Assembly (NCBI RefSeq): GCF_963678635.1
Contig: NW_026971617.1
Coordinates: 1-64,000, forward strand
DNA from: Symsagittifera roscoffensis
Taxonomy: Eukaryota > Xenacoelomorpha > Acoela > Convolutidae
Reading direction: 5' to 3'
DNA length: 64,000 bases
The translations under genes and the position numbers were made by a program. Positions 7,691 through 18,400 of the stretch are shown piece after piece; position 1 is the stretch's first letter; every line of letters starts with the position of its first letter. A model generated the notes under the pieces. The model was not told the DNA's origin. It was given only the letters and a program-made list of their open reading frames with translations, and did not search any database.

Positions 7691-10305
7691 CGTGGGCTAA
7701 AAAAATGATTATTTTGAGACTGAAAAGCGGTGGTATGGGGTTGTTCAATAATTTGTTCATAAGTATTATCATCTTGTGACTGGTGTGTCATTATATGTTG
7801 GATGGGACTTTGTGATGTGGTGAGTCGAAAATTTGGATTATGTGTGATGGCTAAATTTCGAAAATTTCGTGGGACTAGGGATAGTGGATGGTTATTTGGT
7901 AGGGCTGGTAATTGTGGTGCCGTTGGCGTTATGTCTACATTGTTATGTTCTTCGTCGTATGTATTTTGTCGTGTTGCTATTTTTGTGTTATATTCTTTTA
8001 TTTGTGCGTCTAAAAGAATTTTGTTTATAGATGTAGAAAAGATTCCAAAAAATCCTGCAAAGAGTATGCGTGCTACGCTTGCTTGTCTGTTTACTTGTGT
8101 GTGTATAGCACACGTGTTGTAGATTCCTTTTAAAAGTGAGAAAAGAAATCCAATAAAGTTAAACATTGCGTATAAAATAGTCAATTTTTCTAAGATGTAG
8201 TAGGGCCATCCTAGAAAATCGAGGATCTCATTTTTGAGTGTAACAAAGCTAAAAATGTTAATTGGTGATATATCTTGGGGACGGTATTTTTCACCGTTTA
8301 GATATATATAATCTTTAATGTCTTTAAAATATCCGCTATAGTCTTGCGTGTAGATATCGGCAAATCCTGCGGTTTCTGCAAGTTTGCGTAAATTTTGGTC
8401 TATTGATTGTCTTTGTATAGTGTCCATTTGTGTTAATAATTCTTGGAATTGTTGTGTTCTAAAGTGATGTTGAATATCTGATTTTGAATAGATTCCTATT
8501 GATTGTAAGTCTATATTTGGGTTTCGAGCAATAGCGCGAATGCTTTCTGGTGAAAATTTTTTGAGTGATTGCATTAATGTGGGATATGGAGTGAGAAGAT
8601 AATATTTATTTTCATCAGGGTTTAGTTGTACTACATTGTGGCTGTTTTCTGATCCACATGGGACTGCGGTATCCCAGAAATAGGTTCTTCGTGAAAGTGT
8701 ATCCACGAAATGTACTTTATTCTTATAAAAGATAGGGATTCTTTTATAACATCGTTTATCTTCAAAAACGTATAGTGGTGATATTTTTTTAGTACAAGTA
8801 TAAAACCATAAGATGTTTCCTTCATAGTCTAAAAAATTTGATCTATTTCCAGATAATAAGTATCCTGCATAGGGTATTTTTAATACTGCTAGTGCAAGTG
8901 ATTGTAATATTTGTGTTCGTTCTAATTCGCATAGTTGGTGTAGTGTTTCTAATTCGGAGAGTGACATTTCTTGAAAAATTCGGCTAATTGTATAATCTAG
9001 TTTCATATCTAAATGAATATCATAGTGGATATTACCGAAATATGTAGTATTCATTAGTGATAATTCTTGTAAGCGTGTGCTTCTGGTGTCATGGGGTTTT
9101 AGATGTCCACCAGGTTGTCCGTTGCTTTTTTCAAAATTAACTGGTATATAGGATGTTCCTTCGTTTAGAGGATGACCTCTGGCATATGGGTCGATTTTTA
9201 CTTTTCCAGTGGTCATGTCGAATCCTTTTTCGTATTCAACTAATATCTCGGAGTATTGTGTTTTGTGAAGTGGGTTTCTGTATTTACATGCAAGTTCTGT
9301 TTCTTGATATATTTGAAAACGTGTCAATTTATTTTCTATATTGTCTATGTTTCTAAAATTAGAACTTAGTTTTCGTGATGGATGGACTTGTTCATATGGA
9401 ATTGATTGTATAAAATATTTTTCGTGAAATTTTATCATACGAGCGTGTATTTTTGCTACTTGAAATGTTGTACATGTATCTTCGGGGAACCAAACAATTG
9501 TTGCTTGTGTTCTCGTTGTAGGGTCGCAATAACCTTGATCATTTTTACAAGGTAATCGGATTCCTTGATAGATCATTGTATTATCTGATAAATCTCGTGT
9601 TAGTTGTATTTTTTCGAGTTGTATTTTCCAATCGAAAAACATTATTTCTTGGTATCCTTTATTTTTTGTGTCTGCTTTGCAGTTTGATGGGTCATTTATA
9701 CCAATGTGTGGTATCCAATGTTTATCGTGTAGGTCATAGGTTAATCGTCCGTGTGCGCCGTTATACGGGTATTTTTCGTCTAGTTTTATATGTCCTTGGT
9801 GTCTTTCAAGTTGTGATTGATGTACAGAGTCTGGAAAAACTTGAAAATTAACTAACTTTCTTTGAGAGTTTTTATTTTGTGTGATGTTTAGTCTAAGTAA
9901 TTCATTTTTACAATCGTCGGGATTGAGATGTAAAAGACGTTCTATATTACTTTGATAGAATGATTCATGGTCAAGTCGGTTTTTGTTTCCGTTCGAGACT
10001 TGTGAACAATGTACTTTCTTTTCGGAAAATGTTGCTGTGAATTTATAACCTGTAACTGTTGTTGCTCGGGCTTTTGAATAGAGTGTTGCTATTACATCTG
10101 TGGTTTCTATAGCTTGTGGTTCTGTTTCACATTGTGATACTTGATTTATTGCATATTTATGTAGTGTTTTTTGTTCATTTTCTTCACAATCGTAATGTGT
10201 TACTAATAAATCTTGTGGTCCTGTACGAGGGGAAGGGTTTATGTTTTGATTTGAGATTACTAGAAAAAGGAGTTGGAGAAAAATTAATAATTTTAGAATA
10301 TACAT
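7687..10305 (-). CDS. env: envelope-like transmembrane glycoprotein
   Basis: 872 codons. Residues 1-19 are a clear signal peptide (LKLLIFLQLLFLVI core). A long Cys-containing ectodomain with several N-glycosylation sites follows, then a strong membrane anchor at about 706-728 (AMFNFIGFLFSLLKGIYN) and a second hydrophobic stretch at about 742-762. The tail of about 110 residues is rich in Asn, Pro and Thr. This layout is that of a type I viral membrane glycoprotein, expected at the cell surface or on particles. The Cys spacing and the CELER/YLLSGNRSNF-type central region resemble class III-like glycoproteins captured by other metazoan LTR elements (chuvirus/mononegavirus-like). That family call is from memory and not certain. 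The ATG lies 13 nt inside the end of the preceding ATG-less frame, and the stop overlaps the next ATG. Confidence 0.8.
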   Translation of the reverse strand: MYILKLLIFLQLLFLVISNQNINPSPRTGPQDLLVTHYDCEENEQKTLHKYAINQVSQCETEPQAIETTDVIATLYSKARATTVTGYKFTATFSEKKVHCSQVSNGNKNRLDHESFYQSNIERLLHLNPDDCKNELLRLNITQNKNSQRKLVNFQVFPDSVHQSQLERHQGHIKLDEKYPYNGAHGRLTYDLHDKHWIPHIGINDPSNCKADTKNKGYQEIMFFDWKIQLEKIQLTRDLSDNTMIYQGIRLPCKNDQGYCDPTTRTQATIVWFPEDTCTTFQVAKIHARMIKFHEKYFIQSIPYEQVHPSRKLSSNFRNIDNIENKLTRFQIYQETELACKYRNPLHKTQYSEILVEYEKGFDMTTGKVKIDPYARGHPLNEGTSYIPVNFEKSNGQPGGHLKPHDTRSTRLQELSLMNTTYFGNIHYDIHLDMKLDYTISRIFQEMSLSELETLHQLCELERTQILQSLALAVLKIPYAGYLLSGNRSNFLDYEGNILWFYTCTKKISPLYVFEDKRCYKRIPIFYKNKVHFVDTLSRRTYFWDTAVPCGSENSHNVVQLNPDENKYYLLTPYPTLMQSLKKFSPESIRAIARNPNIDLQSIGIYSKSDIQHHFRTQQFQELLTQMDTIQRQSIDQNLRKLAETAGFADIYTQDYSGYFKDIKDYIYLNGEKYRPQDISPINIFSFVTLKNEILDFLGWPYYILEKLTILYAMFNFIGFLFSLLKGIYNTCAIHTQVNRQASVARILFAGFFGIFSTSINKILLDAQIKEYNTKIATRQNTYDEEHNNVDITPTAPQLPALPNNHPLSLVPRNFRNLAITHNPNFRLTTSQSPIQHIMTHQSQDDNTYEQIIEQPHTTAFQSQNNHFFSPR

Positions 10306-11429
10306 GTGTATGATAATCCTGAGTATGGATTATAAAATGTAATGTAGCCAATTGTGTTTTTGGTATATCTGTCGTATTTGTATATTACTTCAGTAGTTAT
10401 AAACGGTGGTGGTAGTGATTGAGCTGTTATGTTAGGTGGGTTTAATGGGTAGGGATGTTGGGTAATATTGTTTAACTTAACTGTGATTTCAAACTTTAAT
10501 TGTAAACTGTTTTGTTGGAGTATTTGAATATTGTGATCACGGATATCGTTGTGAATATCTTGGCGATATTGTAATCTATTAAGTGCCCAGTTATGAAGGC
10601 GGTTACTTTCTTGATGTTGTCCAAATAATGGTGGAGGTGCTGTAAATGTATTCCAATCTAATCTTAAAGGAATATTTATTGATGATTGTTCTCGATATCT
10701 GGCGTCGAGATTATTTGGAAAATTTAAGTTAAAAGGTGGTGGTGAAATCTGGCTTATTGATTATGTTGATGGTAGTGATAATGTTTCTGGTAGTGATGAG
10801 GATGTTGTTGTATCCGTAGAAATATCTATTGGATTATTGACTAAATTTAATTCACCTTGTGTAAATGAATGTGTTGTCCAATATGGTAGTCGTGATGCCT
10901 GGTTTGGAGGGTTAAAGGGATTTTCACGTATTTGTTCAGATGTTGGTGTTGAACCTAAGTAATCTGATGGTAGGCTTGAGGTGCTACGTTGTGAAAGAAG
11001 CGTAGGGGTTTCTGGTAATATACCAATGGGGTTTTCTGGAGTGTTTTGTGATGGGGATTGAGGTATATCAAAATGAACTCGGGGAGTTTGAAAATTTCTG
11101 TTTCGTCGAGGATGTATAATTTGTCTATTTATTTCGACTGTATTTTGGTTTTGACTAGGATTTCTTATTCTACTTAGTTCTTGTGGTAGTGTTGGGTATA
11201 GGTTATATGTTGGTTCGCTTAGAGGTGCTTGTCGTTGAACTGGTTCTAGTGGTTCTGATAAACGAGCATGTCGTTCTTCAAAAGTGTATGGATTGTCTTG
11301 AAAAGAAATTCGTGTAGATGTTTGAGGATTTTGAGTAATTGAAGGTGGTGTTTGGTTATCTTGGGATGATGTCGGTGAAGACTGACTTTGTGACTGTTGG
11401 GTAGCAATTTTTGATAGATTTTTGAATTG
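10293..11429 (-). CDS. ATG-less frame with one in-frame stop, upstream of env
   Basis: Reading the minus strand from 11429 gives 378 codons before TAA at 10293-10295, interrupted once by TAA at 10761-10763. No ATG occurs anywhere in it. Upstream it is bounded by TAA at 11430-11432. The first ~220 codons are rich in Pro, Ser, Thr and Gln. The part after the internal stop is more globular (DWNTFTAPPPLFG, then HNWALNRLQYRQD) and runs 13 nt into the env ATG. Coding-like composition continues across the stop. It cannot be reached by simple frameshift from the preceding small frame, because the TAA at 11430-11432 intervenes. Translation would need splicing, non-ATG initiation and/or readthrough. 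The alternative is a recently broken accessory gene. Confidence 0.5.
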
Positions 11430-11434
11430 TTACT

Positions 11435-11623
11435 TTAGTGGGAAGGTTTATGTTTATTATAATATTCTTCCAAAAAAAGAATTAGAAGGATTGTTGCTAG
11501 GGCAAATGTGAAGATTGCTTTCTTTATACATTTACATATTGTCAAAATGAGGGATGATAAAAATGTTATGAAAATTACAAACAATAAAAAAATATCAGTT
11601 CTACTGAAAATTGTTCGTATCAT
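11435..11623 (-). CDS. small hydrophobic protein 2 (62 aa)
   Basis: 62 codons with a strongly hydrophobic first half (FLLFVIFITFLSSLILTI), then a Cys/Lys turn and a second hydrophobic stretch (FTFALATILLILFL). This predicts a two-pass or hairpin membrane peptide. Its ATG overlaps the stop of the preceding small frame as ATGA at 11620-11623. No family was recognised. AT-rich DNA readily produces Ile/Phe/Leu-rich frames, so coding status is uncertain; the overlap with its neighbour is the best argument for it. Confidence 0.4.
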   Translation of the reverse strand: MIRTIFSRTDIFLLFVIFITFLSSLILTICKCIKKAIFTFALATILLILFLEEYYNKHKPSH

Positions 11624-11850
11624 TTAGACAAGTTGTATAAATCGTACCTGTGGATATAATCAAGGGTTTTGGAAAGTTGGAGGAATAGTTCGAGTATAGT
11701 GTAGAAAATTAAAAAAATGTTACAAAAAATGATTAGGATTATTAGAAAAGATTCAAGTATATCAAAAAGAAATATTATAAAGGTTTCAAGTATTGTAAAA
11801 AAATGTTTAAGATTTATGAGTATTTGAGTAACTGATTGAGAGAAGAGCAT
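11620..11850 (-). CDS. small hydrophobic protein 1 (76 aa)
   Basis: 76 codons dominated by Ile, Phe and Leu, with a long apolar core (FIIFLFDILESFLIILIIF) and a charged C-terminus. It lies between Gag-Pol and the env region and ends in an ATGA overlap with the next small frame. Its form suits a small membrane protein, but low-complexity AT-rich sequence could create it by chance. No homologue is recognised. Confidence 0.4.
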   Translation of the reverse strand: MLFSQSVTQILINLKHFFTILETFIIFLFDILESFLIILIIFCNIFLIFYTILELFLQLSKTLDYIHRYDLYNLSK

Positions 11851-12448
11851 TTAAGAAATGATCTCTTGGTCGAATATTTTTTGCTGTTTGAGGCGATTTT
11901 CAAGTGTGGTCGGATTATTTATTAGTTTTTTGACAAGTGGGTTGAGTTTTGTAAAAAATTGTTGGGGGCAATTTTCATGGTGATCGGGAGGTCGTCTTTT
12001 TCTTTATTTTTGTTTGTCAAATGATCCGGGGTATGGTGAGATTTTTATACTTTAGGCTAATTAAAATGTTCATTTTGTTACTTTAGGCTAAGTTAACAAA
12101 TTTGTTTTGGGGGTATTCGTGGTCTGAGTTGGGGAAATATTGTTGATCTTTGGGTTATTAGATAAGGGAGGGGTATGGTATTATGGTGATATTTATTTTA
12201 GTTGTCAAGTTGGAGTGGTTTGCTTATTTTTGACCTGGAGGTCGTAAAGTTATAGTTATAGATGTGCCTGGAGTTCTATATGATTCGTCTAATTGGTCTT
12301 AGTTTGAATTAGAGAAAGTGACGGACTGGATGAATCCTATTGGTCTATTTTGAACTAGAATTATTGCGTACTTTTCAGCATGTTATTTTGAAAAATGTAA
12401 ATGAAAAATGTTTCGGAGGTTTCAAGATTGTGAAGTATAATGTTAAAA
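11851..12448 (-). other. Gag-Pol/env intergenic region
   Basis: About 600 bp after the Gag-Pol stop with no long frame. A direct repeat, actttaggctaa, occurs twice near 12050 and 12081. A splice acceptor for env-type messages could lie here, but none could be chosen with confidence. Confidence 0.4.
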
Positions 12449-15400
12449 TTACTTTTGAAATTCCACTTTCTTTAAAATTTTAGATTGGGGGATGAATATT
12501 TTATAGTTTTTACGTGGTTGATTTCGGAGTCTTGTTGTTTTTCGATTTTCTGATTTGTCGATTTGTTCTTGGGGTATTATTTGTTCGGTCATTTTTCTAT
12601 TTTTTCTTTGTTTTGGGGATTCTTTATGGTTTTGTGTATTGTTTTTGGTGGCGGTTGGTTTTGTGTTTTGATTTTCGGTGGGGTTATCATTTTGTTCTGT
12701 GTTTTTCAGATGTGGTTCATTTTGAATGATTTTTAATCCTGTGAAAGAATATAATTGAGTTAATTCGCGGAGTGCGTATTCTTTTGGGTAATAAGGTAAT
12801 AGGTTGTTTCGATGTTGAACGATTTCTTTTTTGTTTGAGTCGGTAATTTTATATGTGACATCAGTGGGTTTTGCAATTATTTGGTATGGTCCTTTTCGAA
12901 GGGGTTGTAATTTTTTAGAAATTCCTTTTTGAGTATTAAAATTAGGTATTAAAACAAATGTTCCAATTTTTAATTCGGAGGCTGGTGTAAAACGTGAATT
13001 GATTTGTTCATTAATATTTTGTCTTTGTAATAACTTTTTTGTTATTTTTTGATAAATTTCGTTGTGTTTTTTATCTCTATTTAGAATCCATTCGGTGTGT
13101 GTACCGGAGGCTAGTTTAAGAATTTGTGGGTGATGAAAATGATCTTCATCGTGTGTATGTAAAGGTAGGTTATAACAAATTGAGTCTTTATTTGGTTGAC
13201 AATAACCTTGTGCGTTTTTATGAGAATTTGCTGTAAACATTATTGGTTTGCGTGGCTTTTGGTTAAAAACCATTTCGTATGGTGACATTCCTAAAGTTGT
13301 CGTAATTTGTGAATTATATGCTAAGGGAAATAATTTTACATCTGCTGACCATTCGGTATATTTTGTATCATTTCCGTTGATGATACATCTAAGATATTCT
13401 TGTAATGAACGGTTCATACCTTCGACTAAGCCGTTTGTCCAAGGTGCATGAGATGTACGTGGTTTGTGTTTAATGTTATATAAATGACATAGTGTGATAA
13501 TTTCATTATTTATGAATTCTGTACCGTTGTCTGTAACTAAAATTTCTGGTAGTCCGAATTTTGCTATCCAGTGTTCATAGAGTGTTGTGTAAGCGTAACA
13601 AGCGTTACAATGTGGTACTGGGTTAAGTGCTACATAATGTGTAAATGCGTCAACAATTACCATAATGTAGGAGTTTCCTTCTGATGAGGGTGAAATTGGT
13701 CCTTTAGTATCAAATGAGATACGATGATTAAAGTACAAACTTTGTCCTTTAAAATCTTGTTTTTGTGCTATTTGTTTTTGATTTGGGTAAGGTTTATTTA
13801 GTTGACATACTATACAGTCATTGCATAGTACTTTTATCCAAATTGGTGCATTTGGGAAATAAAAGTTTTGTATAAAATTTGAATATGTTTTCTCTGATCC
13901 AGAGTGTCCTTTAATATTTTGTGTATGTGAAATATTAAAAGCTATAAGAATCATACTTAAAGGGAGACATGGAACTGTAGATTCATTTAATTTGTATTCT
14001 AGAAGGTCTGTGTTTTCGTTAATTGTTGTATTATTGAATTTTCGAAAATATCGGAGGAGTGTTTTATTTCCTAAAATGGTTGAATCTGCTTTGATAGGTT
14101 TAGTTTTATATTTGTGCCATGATTTCAGTTGTCGAATTACTGGGTCAAGGTTTTGATATTGTTTCAGTGTTGAAATTGTAATTATTTCTGTTGGGGGGAG
14201 AAAAATGTTTTCGATTTCTAATTTAGATAAGGGTATTGTATCAAGTGGGTCGTGAAGGTCAAAAACTTGATTTATTGTGTATTTTGAATCATTTGTTTGT
14301 GGTCCTGATAAATTTATTTTATCAGTTAAATCTTCTTTTTCAATTAGTGGAAAATGGTCTTTCTTAGGCGGGTGTTGTTTTGTTCGTTTTTGTTGGGTGT
14401 TATTTTTTATCCATTGAGAATATGGGATTGGTTTGAAAGTTGATGTTCCAAGTAAATCAACTTCATAATGATTATTTTGACAATCTAAATAAAGTGGGAA
14501 ATGTTGTAAACTATTTATTTGTGATTGTTCAATATCAGTTTTTACTGCATATTTGCATTCCAATCGGGGTGATGTTTCGTTTTCTGCAAGGTAGAATTTT
14601 ATGTTTTTGGGTATTTCAACTGTTGTTTTTCGTGTAAGTAATTCAGGTGGTGTATTTCGACTTAAGGTGTCTGGTAATGCAAGATTTTTTCCTGCAGTCC
14701 AAACTATATGTAAGTTTGGAAATTTCATTAGAATTAGTTGAAATCTGTAAACTCGGTGGTTTGGGTTAGATTTTTGTGTAAAGAGAAAGATGATTGGTTT
14801 ATGGTCTGTGAATAGAACTGTTGGATGTTTTGATCCAAGTATCAGAAATTCATATTCTGTCAGTGTATATATTATGGCTGTACATTCTCTCATTAGAGTT
14901 GAGAGTCGTAGCTCTGCTTGAGTGAATAATCGAGAATTTGCTGATATGAGGTTCATTTTATTTGTACCATTATGTGATTGTAATAGTGCTGCACCGATGC
15001 CAAAGTTCGAAGCATCGCACATTGCATAAAATGGTTGATTTGAATCTGGAATTGTGTTTGAAATTTGTTCAGTTAAAAGTTTCTTTACTTCTTCAAATCG
15101 TGTTTGATGTTCTGTGTTCCATTCAAAATTATTTTGTTGTCTAAGGATGTTATAAAATGGTCGTAGATATAATTGCATTTTATAAACATATTTACTTAAA
15201 AAGTTTAACATTCCAAGAAATTCTTGGATTTTCTTTTTATTTGTTGGTGGTTGAAGTTTTTGAATAGCGTCAATGCGTGATTTCAATGGAGTGATTGTTT
15301 TTCTTTCTATATTATGTCCTAAGAATTTAACTCTTGTCAAAAAGAAGTGTGATTTATCAGGGGCGGCCTTCAGATTTTCGTTCTGAAGTATTTGGTGATA

Positions 15401-18400
15401 TTTTTCTAAAACATTGAACATCTCGTCTTTTGTTTGTGATTGCATAAAAACATCGTCTAAATAGGTGATTGAGTTTTTCTTGAGTATCAGTGGTCTAAAA
15501 ATTTTGCTCATAAAAGCTGAAAATGCTGCTGGTCCTATGGATATTCCATAGAATAAGCGGTTGAATTCATATTGTTGGTTTCCGATAACAAATTGTGTTA
15601 AACGTCGTGATTGTTCATCTAGTGGCATTTGATTGTATGCACTATTCATATCGGCGGTTGTAAAGTATTTGCCGTTTATTTTTGTTAAAATAACTTGTAT
15701 TGGTTCAATGGGCCAATTACATTTTGATTCATCTATAAGTGAATTGAGGTATCTAGCATCGAGAACGATTTTCAATGATTCTCCTTTAGCTAGAATGATA
15801 ACAGGGTTGATAAATGTGTTGCCTTTTGGTTGTTCTTCTTTATTAACTGGTGATATAATGTTGTATTGTTCTAAAATATCGAGTAATCTGTTCACTTTAT
15901 CATGTAAGTGAATTGGTACTTTACTTGCTCTCTGTTTTTTGAAAACTGCGTCTGGTTTTAACGGGAGATGTAGTGATGAACTGATTTTTCCAACATCGAA
16001 TTTTGATGTTGCATAGACTGATGAATATTTAATTAGCTGTTTGGCTAATTTTTCGAATTCGTCTTGTGTTATTTGTGAATGTTGGAAATTAAACATTGTT
16101 AAAAATTTTTGTTGGTCCTCTGTGTAGTTACTTATGTTGAATGTAGGTTTGAAATATGGAGTTTTTGTGAAATAATCTGTATTTCTGTTTTCGTTACTTA
16201 TTATATTATTTATAGATAATTCTTCATTAAGAATTGTAGATTGGCAAATATCTAGTAATTGGAGTATATTATTTACGCGATAGGCTTTTTCGTGTATTGG
16301 TGATATTGTAGCGTTGGTTTCACAATATCCTAAAAGTCCTAAAGGTAATGTTACTTGGTAAGGTGTGTTGTTATAGACATGTAAGGAAATGATATCGGAA
16401 TTCGAATTTTTCAAATATTTTATGGATGAGATTGTGATTTTGAAAAATTTGTGAATAGGTTTGAATTCAAATTCTGACATATAAAATTTTTGTTTGTTTT
16501 GTTCTTTATCATATTGGTGAACTTGTTTGATTGAAAAATTATAGATATTTCCTGATAGTGGTTTTAGGTGTTTTCTTTGTTGGTTAAATATCGGGTAGAA
16601 TTTTGAAAAGAATGGTGGTTGTTTATTTAATCTTTGAAAAAATGTTAAGGATGCTTCTTTTGTTTTTGTATATTTATCTTTGATTAATATTTTACTATTT
16701 AGTATGTTAATTGTTGGTATATACTTCGAAATAAATGGTATTCCAATGATATTATATTTAATGTCAGTGATATGGAATATTTGATTAAATGGCTTATTTA
16801 AAATTTTGCTTTGTTCCATTGTTCTGGTGGGGAGGAGAAATAATTGGATTTTTCCGTAGTTTATCAATGTTGATCCTTGTGCTGTTGCTAGTTTGCTGGA
16901 GGTTTCAAGAGGTGTTAGCTTTGGGTGTAAGGTTTTTATTTCATTCCATGTGGGGATGTTTATTATGTTTGATTCTGCTCCTGAATCAATTAAAAAATCT
17001 ATTTCAAGGTCTGGTGGTTGAAATTCTTTATTTCTTGGGCTTTCTAAGAGAAATGGTATTGTCCAAATTTTTTCTTTGGGTTGTTCTTTTTGTATATTTT
17101 GATAAATGTGGTTTGTATTCAAGCATTTTGTTTTGGTATTTTTATTGGTTTGATTTGTAGTGTTAATCTCATTTGTTTCTTGTGTCGTTGGTGTGGAATT
17201 TATGGGTGTAGTGTAATAATTTTGAAGAAATTCTGATTGATTTTCATATATGTGTGATGGAAAGGGTTGTTCATATATGACAGATTCATAGTCATTTTCG
17301 ACTTTTATCATATTGATAGAAAGAGTGTTTTCAGTATCACTTTCTGAATCTGATGATGTACAGTTTATTTGATTGAGTTGTAACGTATCAGTTACTGTGT
17401 CATCAATACCTGGAGGGTCTGATGTTGTTTCTGGATTAGATTGTACTTGATTGATTTGTCTTTGATGTTTAGGTGTACTACTTCTGTGGCGATTATTAGA
17501 ATTATTATAGTTATTATTATTCCGGTGTGGTGATTGGGAATAATTTCTATAACGATTATTATAACTTGAGTGTCGATTTTGTGAATTATTTCGCGATCTG
17601 TTTTGGTAATTATTGTTTGGTCTGTTATAGTTCGATCTATTATATGAGTTATTCCTTGATTGATTGTTCGGGTAATTCTGGTTTCGGTTGTTTGAATAAC
17701 TTCTATTTCGATTATAGGAGTAGTTTCTATTCCTATTGTATGATGAATTTCGTGATTGGTTGTTTGGATAGTAGTTATTTCTTGATTGGGAATTAGATCT
17801 AGAAACAAATCGTTGTGTATTTGAATTTGATCTGGAGTAGTTACTTCTACTATTTGGTCTATTGTAGTGATTTTGTGATGAATTATGCGTGTTTCTTCGT
17901 TCTGGTGATCTTCCTCTATAACTTGAGTTATATGGTGATTGATTTCTTGTATAATTTGTATTGTTCGGGAGTGGTTTTCCTGAACTGTTGTTGCTGTGGA
18001 CTGTTTTGTTCGGTAGATTTTGATCTTTTTTCATGTATTGATAGAATGATTTATTTGGTTCTTTATATTTTTGAGGTTTATTTTGATTGTCTTGCTGTTT
18101 TTGTCTACATTCGGAAATACTATGTCCGTATCGTCGGCAATAATTACACCATTTTTTGAAAGATGATTTGCCTTTAAAGTTTGGGTTCTTTTCGTAAATA
18201 TTGAGTATTTCAGTGATTTTTTCAACGAGGTCTGTCTCTGATTCCTGTATATTATTAATATTAGTGGGAGTCGTTTCAATTCTGTTAACGTATTGTAATT
18301 TCAGATTTTCCGTTTCTTCTAGTTTCATCGTGATTTCTGCTTGTTCTAATTTGTCTACTAGTTTTCGAAAATCTAAATCGGGTTCTCGAATTGAAGAAGG

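Noticed and set aside
17392-17808. 138-codon Ile/Thr-rich frame inside Gag-Pol
   Set aside because: Shadow of the Asn/Arg-rich repeats of the main frame; no independent support.
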